From KK5 sp034043675 (GTDB taxonomy: Bacteria > Pseudomonadota > Gammaproteobacteria > Burkholderiales > Burkholderiaceae_C), in the NCBI RefSeq assembly GCF_034043675.1, contig NZ_JAXCLA010000012.1:62001-126000 (forward strand): a stretch of DNA of 64,000 bases, given 5' to 3'. This document shows positions 51,285 to 60,863 of this stretch, piece by piece (within the stretch, counting starts at the first letter, position 1; every line of letters begins with the position of its first letter). The notes under the pieces were generated by a model, which was not told the DNA's origin, made no database searches, and saw only the letters and a list, made by a program, of their open reading frames with translations. The position numbers and the translations under genes were made by a program.

Positions 51285-52547
51285 ATGATCGCCAAAGATG
51301 TACCCGTGTCTGCTGCAGCGCCCGTGCCGCCCGCCCGCTGCGAGATCCTCATCATCGGCGCCGGCCCCGCCGGCTGCGCCGCCGCCCGTGTGCTCGCCCA
51401 GCGCGGCCACGACGTCCTCCTTGTCGACAAACAGCCCCTCGGCCGCGACAAGATTTGCGGCGATGGCTTGATTCCGGACACGCACGCGGCCCTGGAGCGT
51501 TTGGGTCTCCTTGATCGCGTGCTGGCGCGCGCAAAGCGTCTGGGCCAGATTTCGTTCACCGGCCGGGGCGGTGGGCGGCTCGAGCTGTCGGCGCCGATCG
51601 CGGTGCTGCCGCGTCGGGAACTGGACCAATTGCTGAACGAGGCTGCACAGGAGGCCGGTGCGCGTTTCCTGGCGCCGGCGAGCTTCGAGGCGCCGTTGGT
51701 GGATGCTGCGGGCAAGGTTTGCGGCGCCCGGCTCGTCATCGATGGGCAGAAGCATGAGATCGCGGCCGACTGGGTCGTCCTGGCTACCGGTGCCGTGCCG
51801 GGCGCCCTGGCCGCCGCGGGCATGTGCGAACGCCAGACGCCCAGCGGCATCGCGATGCGCGGCTATGTTCACGCGCCCGGCCTGTCCTCGCGCCTGCAGA
51901 GCCAGCTCGATATCGCCTGGAGCGACGCGGTGAAGCCGGGCTACGGCTGGATCTTCCCGGCGCCGGGCGATCTCTACAACATCGGCGTTGGCGTGGCCGG
52001 TAGCCATGTCAGCGATGGGGATGGCAAGGGGCACAAGAACCGCCAGATCAATCTCCGCGCGATGTTCGATGCCTTCGTCGAGAGTTATCCGCTGGCTGCC
52101 GAGCTGATGCGCGAAGGCCGCATGGTCGGGGAGCTGAAGGGGGCGCCGCTGCGCTTTTCGCTGGAAGGCGCGCGCTGGACGCGGCCCGGCCTGCTGGTCA
52201 CCGGCGAGGCGGCCGGCAGCACCTATTCGCTCACCGGCGAAGGCATCGGCAAGGCGCTGGAGACCGGCATCTTGGCTGCCGAAGCGATCGCGCAGCACGG
52301 GCAGGACGAGGCCGCGGCACGCGCCGCCTACGAGCAGTCGCTGGCCGCGCTGAAGCCCCGTTTCGAGACCTATGCCAAGGCCAACCGCATCAATGCCCAC
52401 CCGTGGATCGGCGACCTGCTGATCTGGCGCGCTCAGCGCAGCGAGCGGCTGCGCCAGAAGATGCAGGGCGTGCTGAACGAGACCAGCAGCCCCGGCGCGC
52501 TGGTGAGCCTGCGCGGGCTGTCGCGGCTGCTGTTTTCCTGGTCCTGA
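51285..52547 (+). CDS. FAD-dependent oxidoreductase of the geranylgeranyl reductase family
   Basis: This 420-residue flavoprotein has the dinucleotide-binding motif ILIIGAGPAGCAAARVLAQR near residue 20, KICGDGLIPDTHAALERLGL (the GGR-type Cys-Gly-Asp-Gly segment), and a second FAD motif GLLVTGEAAGSTYSLTGEGI near residue 300. Relatives reduce isoprenoid chains or act as hydroxylases or halogenase-like monooxygenases. No isoprenoid-lipid or pigment genes are adjacent, so the substrate is open. The next gene starts four bases after its stop, suggesting an operon. Confidence 0.87.
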   Translation: MIAKDVPVSAAAPVPPARCEILIIGAGPAGCAAARVLAQRGHDVLLVDKQPLGRDKICGDGLIPDTHAALERLGLLDRVLARAKRLGQISFTGRGGGRLELSAPIAVLPRRELDQLLNEAAQEAGARFLAPASFEAPLVDAAGKVCGARLVIDGQKHEIAADWVVLATGAVPGALAAAGMCERQTPSGIAMRGYVHAPGLSSRLQSQLDIAWSDAVKPGYGWIFPAPGDLYNIGVGVAGSHVSDGDGKGHKNRQINLRAMFDAFVESYPLAAELMREGRMVGELKGAPLRFSLEGARWTRPGLLVTGEAAGSTYSLTGEGIGKALETGILAAEAIAQHGQDEAAARAAYEQSLAALKPRFETYAKANRINAHPWIGDLLIWRAQRSERLRQKMQGVLNETSSPGALVSLRGLSRLLFSWS

Positions 52548-52551
52548 CGCC

Positions 52552-53313
52552 ATGTGCCAGCTGCTGGGCATGAATGCCAACACCCCGACCGACGTGATGT
52601 TCAGCTTCACCGGCCTCGCCACGCGGGCCGAGGAACACAAGGACGGCTTCGGCATCGCCTTCTTCGAGGGCCACGGCCTGCGGCACTTCGTCGACCACCA
52701 CAGCGCGCGCAGTTCGCCGCTGGCCGAACTGGTCAAGCACTACCCGATCCGGAGCGACAACGTCATCGCCCACATCCGCAAGGCGACGCAGGGCCAGGTA
52801 TCGCTGGAGAACACGCACCCGTTCCAGCGCGAGTTGTGGGGCCGCTACTGGGTGTTCGCGCACAACGGCAATCTGGTGGACTTCAACCCGCGCCTACATG
52901 CCGCATTCAAGCCCGTCGGCCAGACCGACAGCGAGCGTGCCTTCTGCTGGCTGATGCAGGAGATGGCCAAGGCCCACCACAATGTGCCCAGCATCGAGGA
53001 ACTGACACGCACCTTGGCCGAGCTGATGCCGCAGCTCAACCGGCACGGCACTTTCAACATGCTGCTGTCCAACGGCCAGGCGCTGTGGGCGCACGGCTCC
53101 ACGAACCTGCACTACCTGCTGCGCCGCCACCCGTTCGGCCATGCGCGGCTGAAGGACGAAGACCTCAGCGTCGACTTCGCCACGCACACGACGAGCCGCG
53201 ATCAGGTGGCCGTCATCGCCACCGAACCGCTGACCTGCGACGAGCCCTGGATTGCCTTCCAGCCGGGTGAGCTGAAGGTCTTCATCGACGGGGCGCTGGC
53301 GCCGCTCGCCTGA
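52552..53313 (+). CDS. Class II glutamine amidotransferase (YafJ-like)
   Basis: This 253-residue protein starts MCQLLGMNANTPTDVMFSF. Cys2, exposed after removal of Met, is the N-terminal nucleophile of class II glutaminases. Supporting motifs are HKDGFGIAFFEG, HIRKATQGQVSLENTHPF and VFAHNGNLVDF. It is a stand-alone glutaminase domain without a synthase partner, like E. coli YafJ, so the acceptor is unknown. It probably forms an operon with the upstream flavoprotein gene. Confidence 0.9.
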   Translation: MCQLLGMNANTPTDVMFSFTGLATRAEEHKDGFGIAFFEGHGLRHFVDHHSARSSPLAELVKHYPIRSDNVIAHIRKATQGQVSLENTHPFQRELWGRYWVFAHNGNLVDFNPRLHAAFKPVGQTDSERAFCWLMQEMAKAHHNVPSIEELTRTLAELMPQLNRHGTFNMLLSNGQALWAHGSTNLHYLLRRHPFGHARLKDEDLSVDFATHTTSRDQVAVIATEPLTCDEPWIAFQPGELKVFIDGALAPLA

Positions 53314-53372
53314 GCCGGCTGCCACCCGCGCAGTCTCACCTGCCATCCGCCGCAGCGCTGCCATCGCGGCGA

Positions 53373-53397
53373 GGCGCGCTCTATAGACTAGCGCGCC
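53373..53397 (+). promoter_or_regulatory. Inverted repeat with TATAGA box abutting a start codon
   Basis: GGCGCGCT, nine bases, AGCGCGCC: a perfect 8-bp inverted repeat whose last base touches the ATG at 53398. The loop contains TATAGA (53382-53387), a good -10 hexamer for sigma-70. If it is used, transcription would start at or within a few bases of the ATG, giving a leaderless mRNA. The -35 region is weak. No ribosome-binding site is visible. Confidence 0.45.
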
Positions 53398-54468
53398 ATG
53401 ATGGATGCCCCGGACAAAAAGCAAGACGGCGTTGCACTGGACTGGAGCCAGTGGCTCTTTCCCGGGCCGAGCCGCATCTTCACGGCCGACGAGATGGCCC
53501 GTGCCGGCAACCAGCGCTGGCCGCGTCATCTCGACTCCTATGTGATCGGCAATGTCGTCGTCCTGCTGCTGATCAATTACATCCTGTCGCCGCGCCAAGT
53601 GCCTGGGTGGGCATTCCCGGCCAGCATTGGCGCGGCGTCGATGGCGCTGGCGGTTGGCAAGCGCTTGTGGCGCTCGCCGACGCGCGTGGGCCTCAACGTC
53701 GCTTGCCTCTCGCTCGGCGGCCTGCTGGGTCTCATCGCGGTGCTGCTTCGTCATCACGAGTTCGAGCCGGGCACGCTGCGTATGCCGGTGGCTCTGCTGC
53801 TGACGTTGGCGGTCGTGGCGGCGAGCGCCTGGTGGTTCATGGTGATCTACCGGGTGCAGCAGATCGAGTCGAGGCTGCGTGAACTTGCCGAACAGGACCG
53901 CAACCTCCGCCTGTCCCGCCAGCTCGCCACCGCCCAGATCCAGCCCCACTTCCTCTTCAACACCCTGGCCTCGCTGCAACATTGGGTCGACACGCAAGAC
54001 CCCCGCGCAGCGCCCACGCTGCGCGCCTTCACCCAGTACCTGCGCAGCACCCTGCCGATGTTCGAGCGCGAGACCCTGACCTTGGCCGAGGAACTGCAGA
54101 TTGTGCGCCACTACCTCACCGTGATGCAGGCCCGGCTCGGCGAGCGCCTGGCCTGGTCGATCGAGGCCGATCCGGCGCTGGACGGCCTCACGCTCCCGCC
54201 CGGCACCCTGCTGACCCTGGTCGAGAACGCGATCGCTCACGGCATCGAGCCCTCGTTGCGCGGTGGCCGCATCGAGGTCCGCGCCAGCGCCACTGACGAC
54301 CAATCGATCCTCGAAGTCCGCGACGACGGCGCCGGCCTCTGCGCCGAGGCGCCCGAGGGCGTCGGCCTCAGCAACACCCGCGCTCGCCTGCGCCACCAGT
54401 TCGGCGATCGTGCTCGGCTGACCCTCAGCTCCCTCCACCCGGGCTGCCTGGCCCGCATCGAACTATGA
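53398..54468 (+). CDS. LytS-type membrane sensor histidine kinase
   Basis: This 356-residue protein has four hydrophobic segments (about residues 48-66, 72-92, 100-118 and 126-146), a short coiled coil and a His_kinase domain with phospho-acceptor His in QIQPHFLFNTLASLQHWVD near residue 183. A HATPase domain follows (ENAIAHGIEPS, DDGAGL, GVGLSNTRARL). It would phosphorylate the LytTR regulator encoded by the overlapping next gene (ATGA). No Shine-Dalgarno sequence precedes the ATG. Confidence 0.92.
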   Translation: MMDAPDKKQDGVALDWSQWLFPGPSRIFTADEMARAGNQRWPRHLDSYVIGNVVVLLLINYILSPRQVPGWAFPASIGAASMALAVGKRLWRSPTRVGLNVACLSLGGLLGLIAVLLRHHEFEPGTLRMPVALLLTLAVVAASAWWFMVIYRVQQIESRLRELAEQDRNLRLSRQLATAQIQPHFLFNTLASLQHWVDTQDPRAAPTLRAFTQYLRSTLPMFERETLTLAEELQIVRHYLTVMQARLGERLAWSIEADPALDGLTLPPGTLLTLVENAIAHGIEPSLRGGRIEVRASATDDQSILEVRDDGAGLCAEAPEGVGLSNTRARLRHQFGDRARLTLSSLHPGCLARIEL

Positions 54469-55205
54469 ACGCCCTGATCGCCGACGACGAGGAAGCGCCG
54501 CGCGAGCAATTGCGCGCCGCACTGGCCCGGTTGTGGCCCGAGCTGAACATCGTGGCCGCCAGCGCCAACGGCGTCGACGCCTGGGACGACTTCCTCTCGC
54601 ACGAGCCCGAGCTCTGCTTCCTCGACATCCGTATGCCGGGCCTCAGCGGCCTGGAGGTGGCGCGCCGCCTGGCCGCGCTGGCGCGCCCGCCGCAGGTCGT
54701 CTTCGTCACGGCCTATGGCGACCATGCGCTGTCCGCCTTCGAGGCCGGCGCGCTGGACTACGTGCTGAAGCCGGTGGAAGACGCCCGACTGGCGCAGACC
54801 TTGCGCCGGATCCGCGAGCGCGCCGCTGCCGCGCCCGATCTGCAGAAACTGCTGGGCCGCCTGCTGCCGCCGACGCGACCCGTGATGCGTCCGATCCAGG
54901 CCAGCCTCGGCCGCGAGATCACGCTGATCGCGCCGGAGGACGTCGTCTATTTCGAGAGCGACAACCGCTACACCCGCGTCATCCACGTCGGCGGCGAGGC
55001 ACTGATCCGCACGCCGCTGAAGGAGTTGCTGGCCCAGCTCGATGCCGAGCTGTTCTGGCAGGTCCACCGCTCGGTGATCGTCAACAGCCGCAGGATCGCC
55101 AGCGCGATCCGCATCGACGAGAACAGCATGGTCGTCACGCTGCGTGGCCGGGACGAGCGGCTGCCCGTCTCGCGCCAGTTCCAGGGCCTGTTCAAAGGGC
55201 AGTGA
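54465..55205 (+). CDS. LytTR-family response regulator
   Basis: This 246-residue protein has a receiver (acidic pocket in IADDEEAPREQL, phospho-acceptor Asp in LCFLDIRMPGLSGLEVA near residue 52, Lys in DYVLKPVEDARL) and a C-terminal LytTR DNA-binding domain (about residues 145-246, VVYFESDNRYTRVIHVGGEA, FWQVHRSVIVNSRRI). It forms a two-component system with the upstream kinase. LytTR proteins recognise short direct repeats; targets were not found. Confidence 0.94.
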   Translation: MNALIADDEEAPREQLRAALARLWPELNIVAASANGVDAWDDFLSHEPELCFLDIRMPGLSGLEVARRLAALARPPQVVFVTAYGDHALSAFEAGALDYVLKPVEDARLAQTLRRIRERAAAAPDLQKLLGRLLPPTRPVMRPIQASLGREITLIAPEDVVYFESDNRYTRVIHVGGEALIRTPLKELLAQLDAELFWQVHRSVIVNSRRIASAIRIDENSMVVTLRGRDERLPVSRQFQGLFKGQ

Positions 55206-55290
55206 AGGAGCGGTAGCCAGGGTCCACCCCCGGTGTACGAAGCCCGGCCCAGTCTGCACAATGGCCCGGCCCCAACGACGCCCCACACCG

Positions 55291-57006
55291 ATGGCCGCCC
55301 TGCCCACCCCGCGCTTCGATCACTTCTACCGTTACACCGAGCTGACGGAGTTGCTGTTCCACTATGCCGAGGCCCGGCCGAACCTGGTCTCGGTGCGCTC
55401 GATCGGCAAGAGCCATGAGGGCCGCGACATCTGGGTCGTCGTCCTGACCAACCTCGCCAGCGGTGCCGACGTCGACAAGCCCGCGCTCTGGCTGGATGGC
55501 AACATCCACGCCGCCGAGCTGACCGCCTCCACCGCCTGCCTCTACTACCTGCATCACCTGCTGACGCATTTCGGCGAGTCCGACGAGATCGGCCGCCAGG
55601 TCACCTACCTGCTGGACAGCCGCGTGATCTACATGGTGCCGCGCCTGGGCCCCGATGGCGCCGAACTGGCCCTGGCCGACCGGCCGCGCCACATCCGCTC
55701 GTCCACGCGGGCCTGGCCCTTCGAGGAGGAGCCGGTCGACGGCCTGACGATCGAGGACGTGGACGGTGACGGCCGCATCCTGACGATGCGCATGGCCGAC
55801 CCGCACGGCGGCTGGAAGAAGCACGCCACCGATCCGCGGCTGATGGTGCCGCGCGAGCCCGGCGAGCACGGTGGCGAGTACTTCCGCCTGATCCCGGAAG
55901 GCTTCATCAAGGCCCACAACGGCCTCACCGTCACCGTCAACAAGGACCGCGAGGGGCTGGACCTGAACCGCAACTTCCCGAGCGACTGGCGCCAGGAGCA
56001 CGAGCAGGTCGGCGCCGGCCCCTACCCGGCCAGCGAACCCGAAGTGCGGGCGATGATCGACTTCATCATCGGCCACCCGAACATCGGCGCGGCGATCAGC
56101 TATCACACGCACAGCGGCGTGATCCTGCGGCCGATGGGTAGCTGCAGCGACGACGACATGATTGCCGAGGACCTGTGGTCCTACAAACGCTTCTCGGACA
56201 TCGCGGCCAAGTCGACCGGCTACCCGGCCATCAGCATCTGGCACGAGTTCAAGTACCACCCGAAGGACGTCATCACCGGCACGCAGGACTGGATCTACGA
56301 GCACCTGGGCGCGCTGTTCTGGGTCGTCGAGCTGTGGTCGCCCAATCGCGAAGCGGGTGTCGAGAACAGCAAGTGGATCGACTGGTACCGCGAGCACTCG
56401 CCCGAGGACGACCTGAAGCTGCTGAAGTGGAGCGACGAGCAGTGCGGCGGCCTGGCCCATGTCGACTGGCAGCCCTTCGATCATCCGCAGCTCGGCGCCG
56501 TCGAGATCGGTGGTTGGGACAAGATGAACTACTGGCGCAACCCGCCACCGGCGCTGCGCGAGCGCGAGGTCGCGCGCTTCCCGGCCTGGATGAGCCAGCT
56601 CGCACTCTCGCTGCCCAAGCTGGAGCTGCTGCGCACCGAGGTGCGCGCGCTGGGGCCCGACACCTGGCGCGTGCGCATGGCCGTGGCCAACAGCGGCTAC
56701 CTGCCGGCCTACGTCACCAAGCGCGCGCTGGAACGCAAGACCGTGCGCGGCGTGATGTTCGAGATCCACCTGCCGGCCGGCAATGCCGAGGTGAGCCTCT
56801 TGGGCGGCAAGGAGCGGATGGAGGGGCCGCAGCTGGAAGGCCACGCCCCCAAGACCTCGATGCAGGCCTTCCTGCCGAACCGCGAGGTCACGGCGGACCG
56901 TGCCGTCGGCGAATGGATCGTGCGGGCCCCCAAGGGCACGCGGCTGGCGCTCACCGCCAGCGCCGAGCGCGCCGGTGTCGTGCGGACCGAGGTCTCGCTG
57001 GACTAG
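55291..57006 (+). CDS. M14-family zinc carboxypeptidase
   Basis: This 571-residue protein has a peptidase M14 domain: substrate-facing YTELTELLFHYAEARPNLV, zinc ligands in LDGNIHAAELTAS (His-x-x-Glu) and AISYHTHSGVILRP (His), NRNFPSDW (the Asn-Arg pair), and a C-terminal domain of beta-rich character (about residues 450-571). No signal peptide is visible, suggesting cytoplasmic action. The start at 55291 begins the conserved part; an ATG at 55261 is an alternative. It follows the LytTR gene by 85 bases. Confidence 0.87.
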   Translation: MAALPTPRFDHFYRYTELTELLFHYAEARPNLVSVRSIGKSHEGRDIWVVVLTNLASGADVDKPALWLDGNIHAAELTASTACLYYLHHLLTHFGESDEIGRQVTYLLDSRVIYMVPRLGPDGAELALADRPRHIRSSTRAWPFEEEPVDGLTIEDVDGDGRILTMRMADPHGGWKKHATDPRLMVPREPGEHGGEYFRLIPEGFIKAHNGLTVTVNKDREGLDLNRNFPSDWRQEHEQVGAGPYPASEPEVRAMIDFIIGHPNIGAAISYHTHSGVILRPMGSCSDDDMIAEDLWSYKRFSDIAAKSTGYPAISIWHEFKYHPKDVITGTQDWIYEHLGALFWVVELWSPNREAGVENSKWIDWYREHSPEDDLKLLKWSDEQCGGLAHVDWQPFDHPQLGAVEIGGWDKMNYWRNPPPALREREVARFPAWMSQLALSLPKLELLRTEVRALGPDTWRVRMAVANSGYLPAYVTKRALERKTVRGVMFEIHLPAGNAEVSLLGGKERMEGPQLEGHAPKTSMQAFLPNREVTADRAVGEWIVRAPKGTRLALTASAERAGVVRTEVSLD

Positions 57007-57012
57007 GCCGGG

Positions 57013-58740
57013 TCAGGCGGCCGGCGAGGCAGCCGGCGCAATCCGGTAGATGCCGCGTCCGGCCGCCTTGGCCGCGTACAGCGCGGCATCGGCGCGGCCG
57101 AGCAACTGCTCGTCGCTGAGGCCGGGCTCGTCCAGATAGGTGGCGATGCCGATGCTGGTGGCCACCTCGCGCTCCTCGCCGTCGCCCATCTCGAAGGGCC
57201 ACGCCATCTCGCCCAGGATCTTGTTCGCCACCTGCTCGACATCGGCGCCGGAGGCCAGGCCTTCGATGATCAGCACGAACTCGTCGCCGCCGAGGCGCGC
57301 CACCATGTCAGTCTCGCGCACGCAGCCGCTCAGGCGGCGCCCGAATTCCTTCAGCACCGTGTCGCCGGCCGCATGGCCCAGCGTGTCGTTGATGGCCTTG
57401 AACTTGTCCAGGTCCAGGTACAGCAGCGCCATCATCCGGCCGCGCCGGCGCGTGCGGGCCATGGCCTCGGGCAGCGTTTCATTGAACTGGCGGCGGTTGG
57501 CCAAGCCTGTCAGCGCGTCGATGCGCGAGAGCTGGTCGAGCCGGGCCTCGCTGGCTTCCAGCTGTTCGTTGGCCTGCTGCAGTTCTTCGGTGCGCTCGGC
57601 CACGCGGCGTTCCAGCAGCGCATCCTGCTCGGCCTGCCGTTCGGACAGGTCGGCCAGCGCGTTCGACAGCAGCGCCACCTCGCGGAAGCCGCGCAATCGT
57701 GGCAGCCCCTTCTCGCCCAGGTGCTGACGGGCGGACACCGCGTCGCACAGCTCGACCAAGGGCGCCGTCAGGCGGCGCGCCAGCAGCCAGGCCAGCGGCA
57801 TGCCCAGGGCGGCCAGCGCCAGCGCGGCCAGGGCGATCTGCAGGCGCAGGCGGTAGAAGTCCGCCAGCGCGACGCTGACCGGCTTGCGCAACATCACCAC
57901 CCAGCCCATGCCCGGGTAGTCGCCGCGGCCCTGCGTCTTCGCGGTGACGACGAACCAGTCCTGGCCCTCCGCATGCATCTGCCGCGTCGTGGCCGAGTCC
58001 TCCAGCAGCTCCGGCCGCAGCTCGGGCAGCTTCTTGCCCTCGCTGCCGGGCGGTCCCAGCAGCACTGTGCCGTCCTTGGCCAACACCAGGGCCTGCGCTT
58101 CATGGACATGCAGGGCCGAGTCGATCAGCTCGTCCTTGATCTGGCGCGCCCAGGCCCAGCTCAGATGCGCGCCGAACACGCCCTGCAGCTCGCCGCTGCC
58201 GTCGCGGATCGGCACCGCGAAATCGACGAAGCGCCAGGGCTCATCCTGCTTGGGCAACAGCTTCTCCAGCAGCACCGCGCCATGGACGTCGCCCACGAAG
58301 GGGCTTTGCTGCGCGCCCTGCCACCAGGGCCTCTTGGACACGTTCGCGCCTTCCAGCAGCCCGCCGGCCGCGGCCAGCACCTTGCCCTGCGGGTCGGTCA
58401 GGCCCATCCAGGCGAAGTGCGGGAAGCCGGCGTGCGCGGCATCCAGCGCGCGGCGCACCTCGAGCGGCTTGTCCACGCGCCGGAACGAGTCCAGGTCCGC
58501 CAGCACGCGGATCTCCTGGAACTGCTGCGCCATGCCGCGGTCCAGCGCGTCGCGGAAGTCGGTGGACAGCTGGTGCATCGACTCGACGGCGCTGCGCTCC
58601 GCATGGGCGCGCGTGAAGCGGTCGATCAGCAGCGCACAGGTCAGCACGGCCGCCACGGCGGCGAGGAACACCGCCGCGGTCAGCCAGGTGCGCAGCGAAA
58701 TGCCGCGCACGGGCGTGCCGGTGCTGTCGAGTGCGGCCAA
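57013..58740 (-). CDS. Membrane diguanylate cyclase (dCache-HAMP-GGDEF)
   Basis: This 575-residue protein has an N-terminal membrane helix (about residues 16-38), a periplasmic dCache-like sensor (about 40-290), a second helix (about 296-320), a HAMP-like linker, a coiled coil (about 380-410) and a GGDEF domain. The active site RLGGDEFVLII is intact and an inhibitory site RETD lies five residues before GGDEF, so it should make cyclic di-GMP with feedback control. It is the last gene of a minus-strand group, 23 bases after the OPT gene. Confidence 0.93.
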   Translation of the reverse strand: MAALDSTGTPVRGISLRTWLTAAVFLAAVAAVLTCALLIDRFTRAHAERSAVESMHQLSTDFRDALDRGMAQQFQEIRVLADLDSFRRVDKPLEVRRALDAAHAGFPHFAWMGLTDPQGKVLAAAGGLLEGANVSKRPWWQGAQQSPFVGDVHGAVLLEKLLPKQDEPWRFVDFAVPIRDGSGELQGVFGAHLSWAWARQIKDELIDSALHVHEAQALVLAKDGTVLLGPPGSEGKKLPELRPELLEDSATTRQMHAEGQDWFVVTAKTQGRGDYPGMGWVVMLRKPVSVALADFYRLRLQIALAALALAALGMPLAWLLARRLTAPLVELCDAVSARQHLGEKGLPRLRGFREVALLSNALADLSERQAEQDALLERRVAERTEELQQANEQLEASEARLDQLSRIDALTGLANRRQFNETLPEAMARTRRRGRMMALLYLDLDKFKAINDTLGHAAGDTVLKEFGRRLSGCVRETDMVARLGGDEFVLIIEGLASGADVEQVANKILGEMAWPFEMGDGEEREVATSIGIATYLDEPGLSDEQLLGRADAALYAAKAAGRGIYRIAPAASPAA

Positions 58741-58763
58741 GGTTAGTCAGTCGAGACTTCTTG

Positions 58764-60755
58764 TTATGTCCTCCCTGGACGGCTGCCGCCCAGGCGCAGG
58801 AGCCAACCATACAGCGCAATGCCGACGGCGACAAATGCCAGCCCGCCGAGCCACACGGCAGCGTCGCCGAAGCCCGGGCCGACCAGCGCCAGCGGGGCAT
58901 CCTTGCCCGAGAACACGACGATGGCCGACAGCACGATGCCGATCAGGCTCTCGCCGACGATCAGGCCCGAGGCCAGCAGCACACCGAGCTGCTTGGTCGC
59001 GGCGGGGCGGGCCGTCAGCTCGGCGCGCTTGTCGAACCACCAGCCGGCCACCGCGCCGATGACCACCATCAGCGTGGACGAGGTCGGCAGGTAGATGCCC
59101 AGGCCCACGGCCAGCGGCGGCAGGTAGGCCGAGCCGCTGGCGCGCAGCACGCGGTCGATGACGATGCAGACCACGCCGATCCCCGCGCCGATGCCGATCA
59201 GGTTCCACGGCAGGTCGCCGCCGATCACGCCCTGGGCCAGGGCCGAGATCAGCGCGGCCTGCGGTGCGGCCAGTGCGCGGGCGGCGTCGGCGCCGGGCGC
59301 ACCGGCGAAGCCGTAGGCCTTGTTCAGCAGGTCCAGGATCGGCGGGATCACCACCGCGCCGGCCACCACGCCGACGATCAGCGCCACCTGCTGGCGCCAC
59401 GGCGTGGCGTCCACCAGCTGGCCGGTCTTCAGGTCCTGCAGGTTGTCGTTGGAGATCGTGGCCACGGCGAACACCACCGAGGTCACGAACAGCGCGAAGG
59501 CCACCAGTGCCTTCGTCGACTCCGGCGGCAGCAGCGGCTTCACCGCCAGCGCCAGCATCAGCGCCGCGCCGATCACCACCAGGATGCCCACGCCCGACAG
59601 CGGGCTGTTGGACGAGCCGATCAGCCCTGCCATGTAGCCGCAGACGGCGGCCACGAAGAAGCTCATCAGCAGCACGTAGACCACACCGCCGGTCACCAGC
59701 AGGCCGATCTGGCTGGACAGGCCGGCGCCGTTGCCGAAGTCCGCCAGCAGCCAGCCGATCGGCAGCATGCAGACCAGCGTGATCAGGCCGACGATGCCGA
59801 TCGGGATGTCCCGCTCGGTGCGCGGCAGCGCGCCGGCGGCGTCGCCCTTGCGGGCGCGCGAGGCGGCCATCGCCGAGCGCAGGCCGGTGAACACCGGCTT
59901 GGCCAGCATCAGCAGCGTCCAGATCGCGGCCACGCCGATGGTGCCGGCGCCGATGAAGCGCACCTTGGTCTTCCAGGCCGCCACGGCGATGGCGGCGGTC
60001 TCGCCCGTGACGCCCGAGGTCAGCGAAGGCACGAAGCCGGCCCAGGCGATCAGCGCGCCGACCAGGATCGCGACGCCCACCCACAGGCCCACCAGGTGGC
60101 CCACGGCCAGCAGCGCGAAGCTGAGGCTGAAGTTGAAACCGGTGGCCGGGCCGTCCTCACGGCCGCCGAGGCGGAAGAACTTGGCCACCTCGCCGGCGAA
60201 CACCTGCGTGGCGACGACGACCGCGAACCCGGCCGAGACGAGGCTGCCCCAGACGATCGCCAGCAGGCCCTGCTTGCCGGCGGAGGGGTCGTCGCCCTCG
60301 GCGCCGACCTTCAGCACTTCGGCGCAGGCCACGCCTTCCGGGTAGGGCAGATCGGAGTTCGTCACCAGTGCGCGGCGCAGCGGGATTGAATACATCACGC
60401 CCAGGATGCCGCCCAGCGCGCAGATCATGAACGAGGTCCAGTACGGGAAGCCCTGCCACCAGCCGATCATGATCAGGCCCGGCAGCACGAAGATGATGGA
60501 GGACAGCGTGCCGGCGCTGGAAGCCACCGTCTGCACGATGTTGTTTTCCTGGATCGTCGCGCCCTTGAAGCCGCGCAGCACGGCCATCGAGATGACGGCG
60601 GCCGGGATCGAGGTGGCGAAGGTCAGGCCGGCCTTGAGCCCGAAATAGACGTTGGCGGCGGTGAAGACGACGGTGATCAGGACGCCCAGGATCAGGCCGC
60701 GGACGGTCAGTTCCAGGCGCTGCTCGTCGGCACTCGGCGGGAAGGGTGAGGACAT
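58764..60755 (-). CDS. OPT-family transporter
   Basis: This 663-residue integral membrane protein has about 14-16 hydrophobic segments and the bacterial OPT pattern (ELTVRGLILGVLITVVFTAA, NVYFGLKAGLTFATSIPAAV, NNIVQTVASSAG, LPYPEGVACAEVLKVGAEGD). OPT proteins import oligopeptides or metal-chelate complexes with protons. The substrate is not deducible. It is followed closely by the diguanylate cyclase gene, and the P450 gene lies 108 bases upstream on the same strand. Confidence 0.93.
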   Translation of the reverse strand: MSSPFPPSADEQRLELTVRGLILGVLITVVFTAANVYFGLKAGLTFATSIPAAVISMAVLRGFKGATIQENNIVQTVASSAGTLSSIIFVLPGLIMIGWWQGFPYWTSFMICALGGILGVMYSIPLRRALVTNSDLPYPEGVACAEVLKVGAEGDDPSAGKQGLLAIVWGSLVSAGFAVVVATQVFAGEVAKFFRLGGREDGPATGFNFSLSFALLAVGHLVGLWVGVAILVGALIAWAGFVPSLTSGVTGETAAIAVAAWKTKVRFIGAGTIGVAAIWTLLMLAKPVFTGLRSAMAASRARKGDAAGALPRTERDIPIGIVGLITLVCMLPIGWLLADFGNGAGLSSQIGLLVTGGVVYVLLMSFFVAAVCGYMAGLIGSSNSPLSGVGILVVIGAALMLALAVKPLLPPESTKALVAFALFVTSVVFAVATISNDNLQDLKTGQLVDATPWRQQVALIVGVVAGAVVIPPILDLLNKAYGFAGAPGADAARALAAPQAALISALAQGVIGGDLPWNLIGIGAGIGVVCIVIDRVLRASGSAYLPPLAVGLGIYLPTSSTLMVVIGAVAGWWFDKRAELTARPAATKQLGVLLASGLIVGESLIGIVLSAIVVFSGKDAPLALVGPGFGDAAVWLGGLAFVAVGIALYGWLLRLGGSRPGRT

Positions 60756-60863
60756 GGAGGCGTTCTTCGGAAAGATGCGATGGCGCGCATCATCCCCGCT
60801 TTTGCCTCCCGGCCGGGAGAGTGGATGCCCCGAGCCCGGGCAGCCTTGGGTTCAGGTGCGGAT

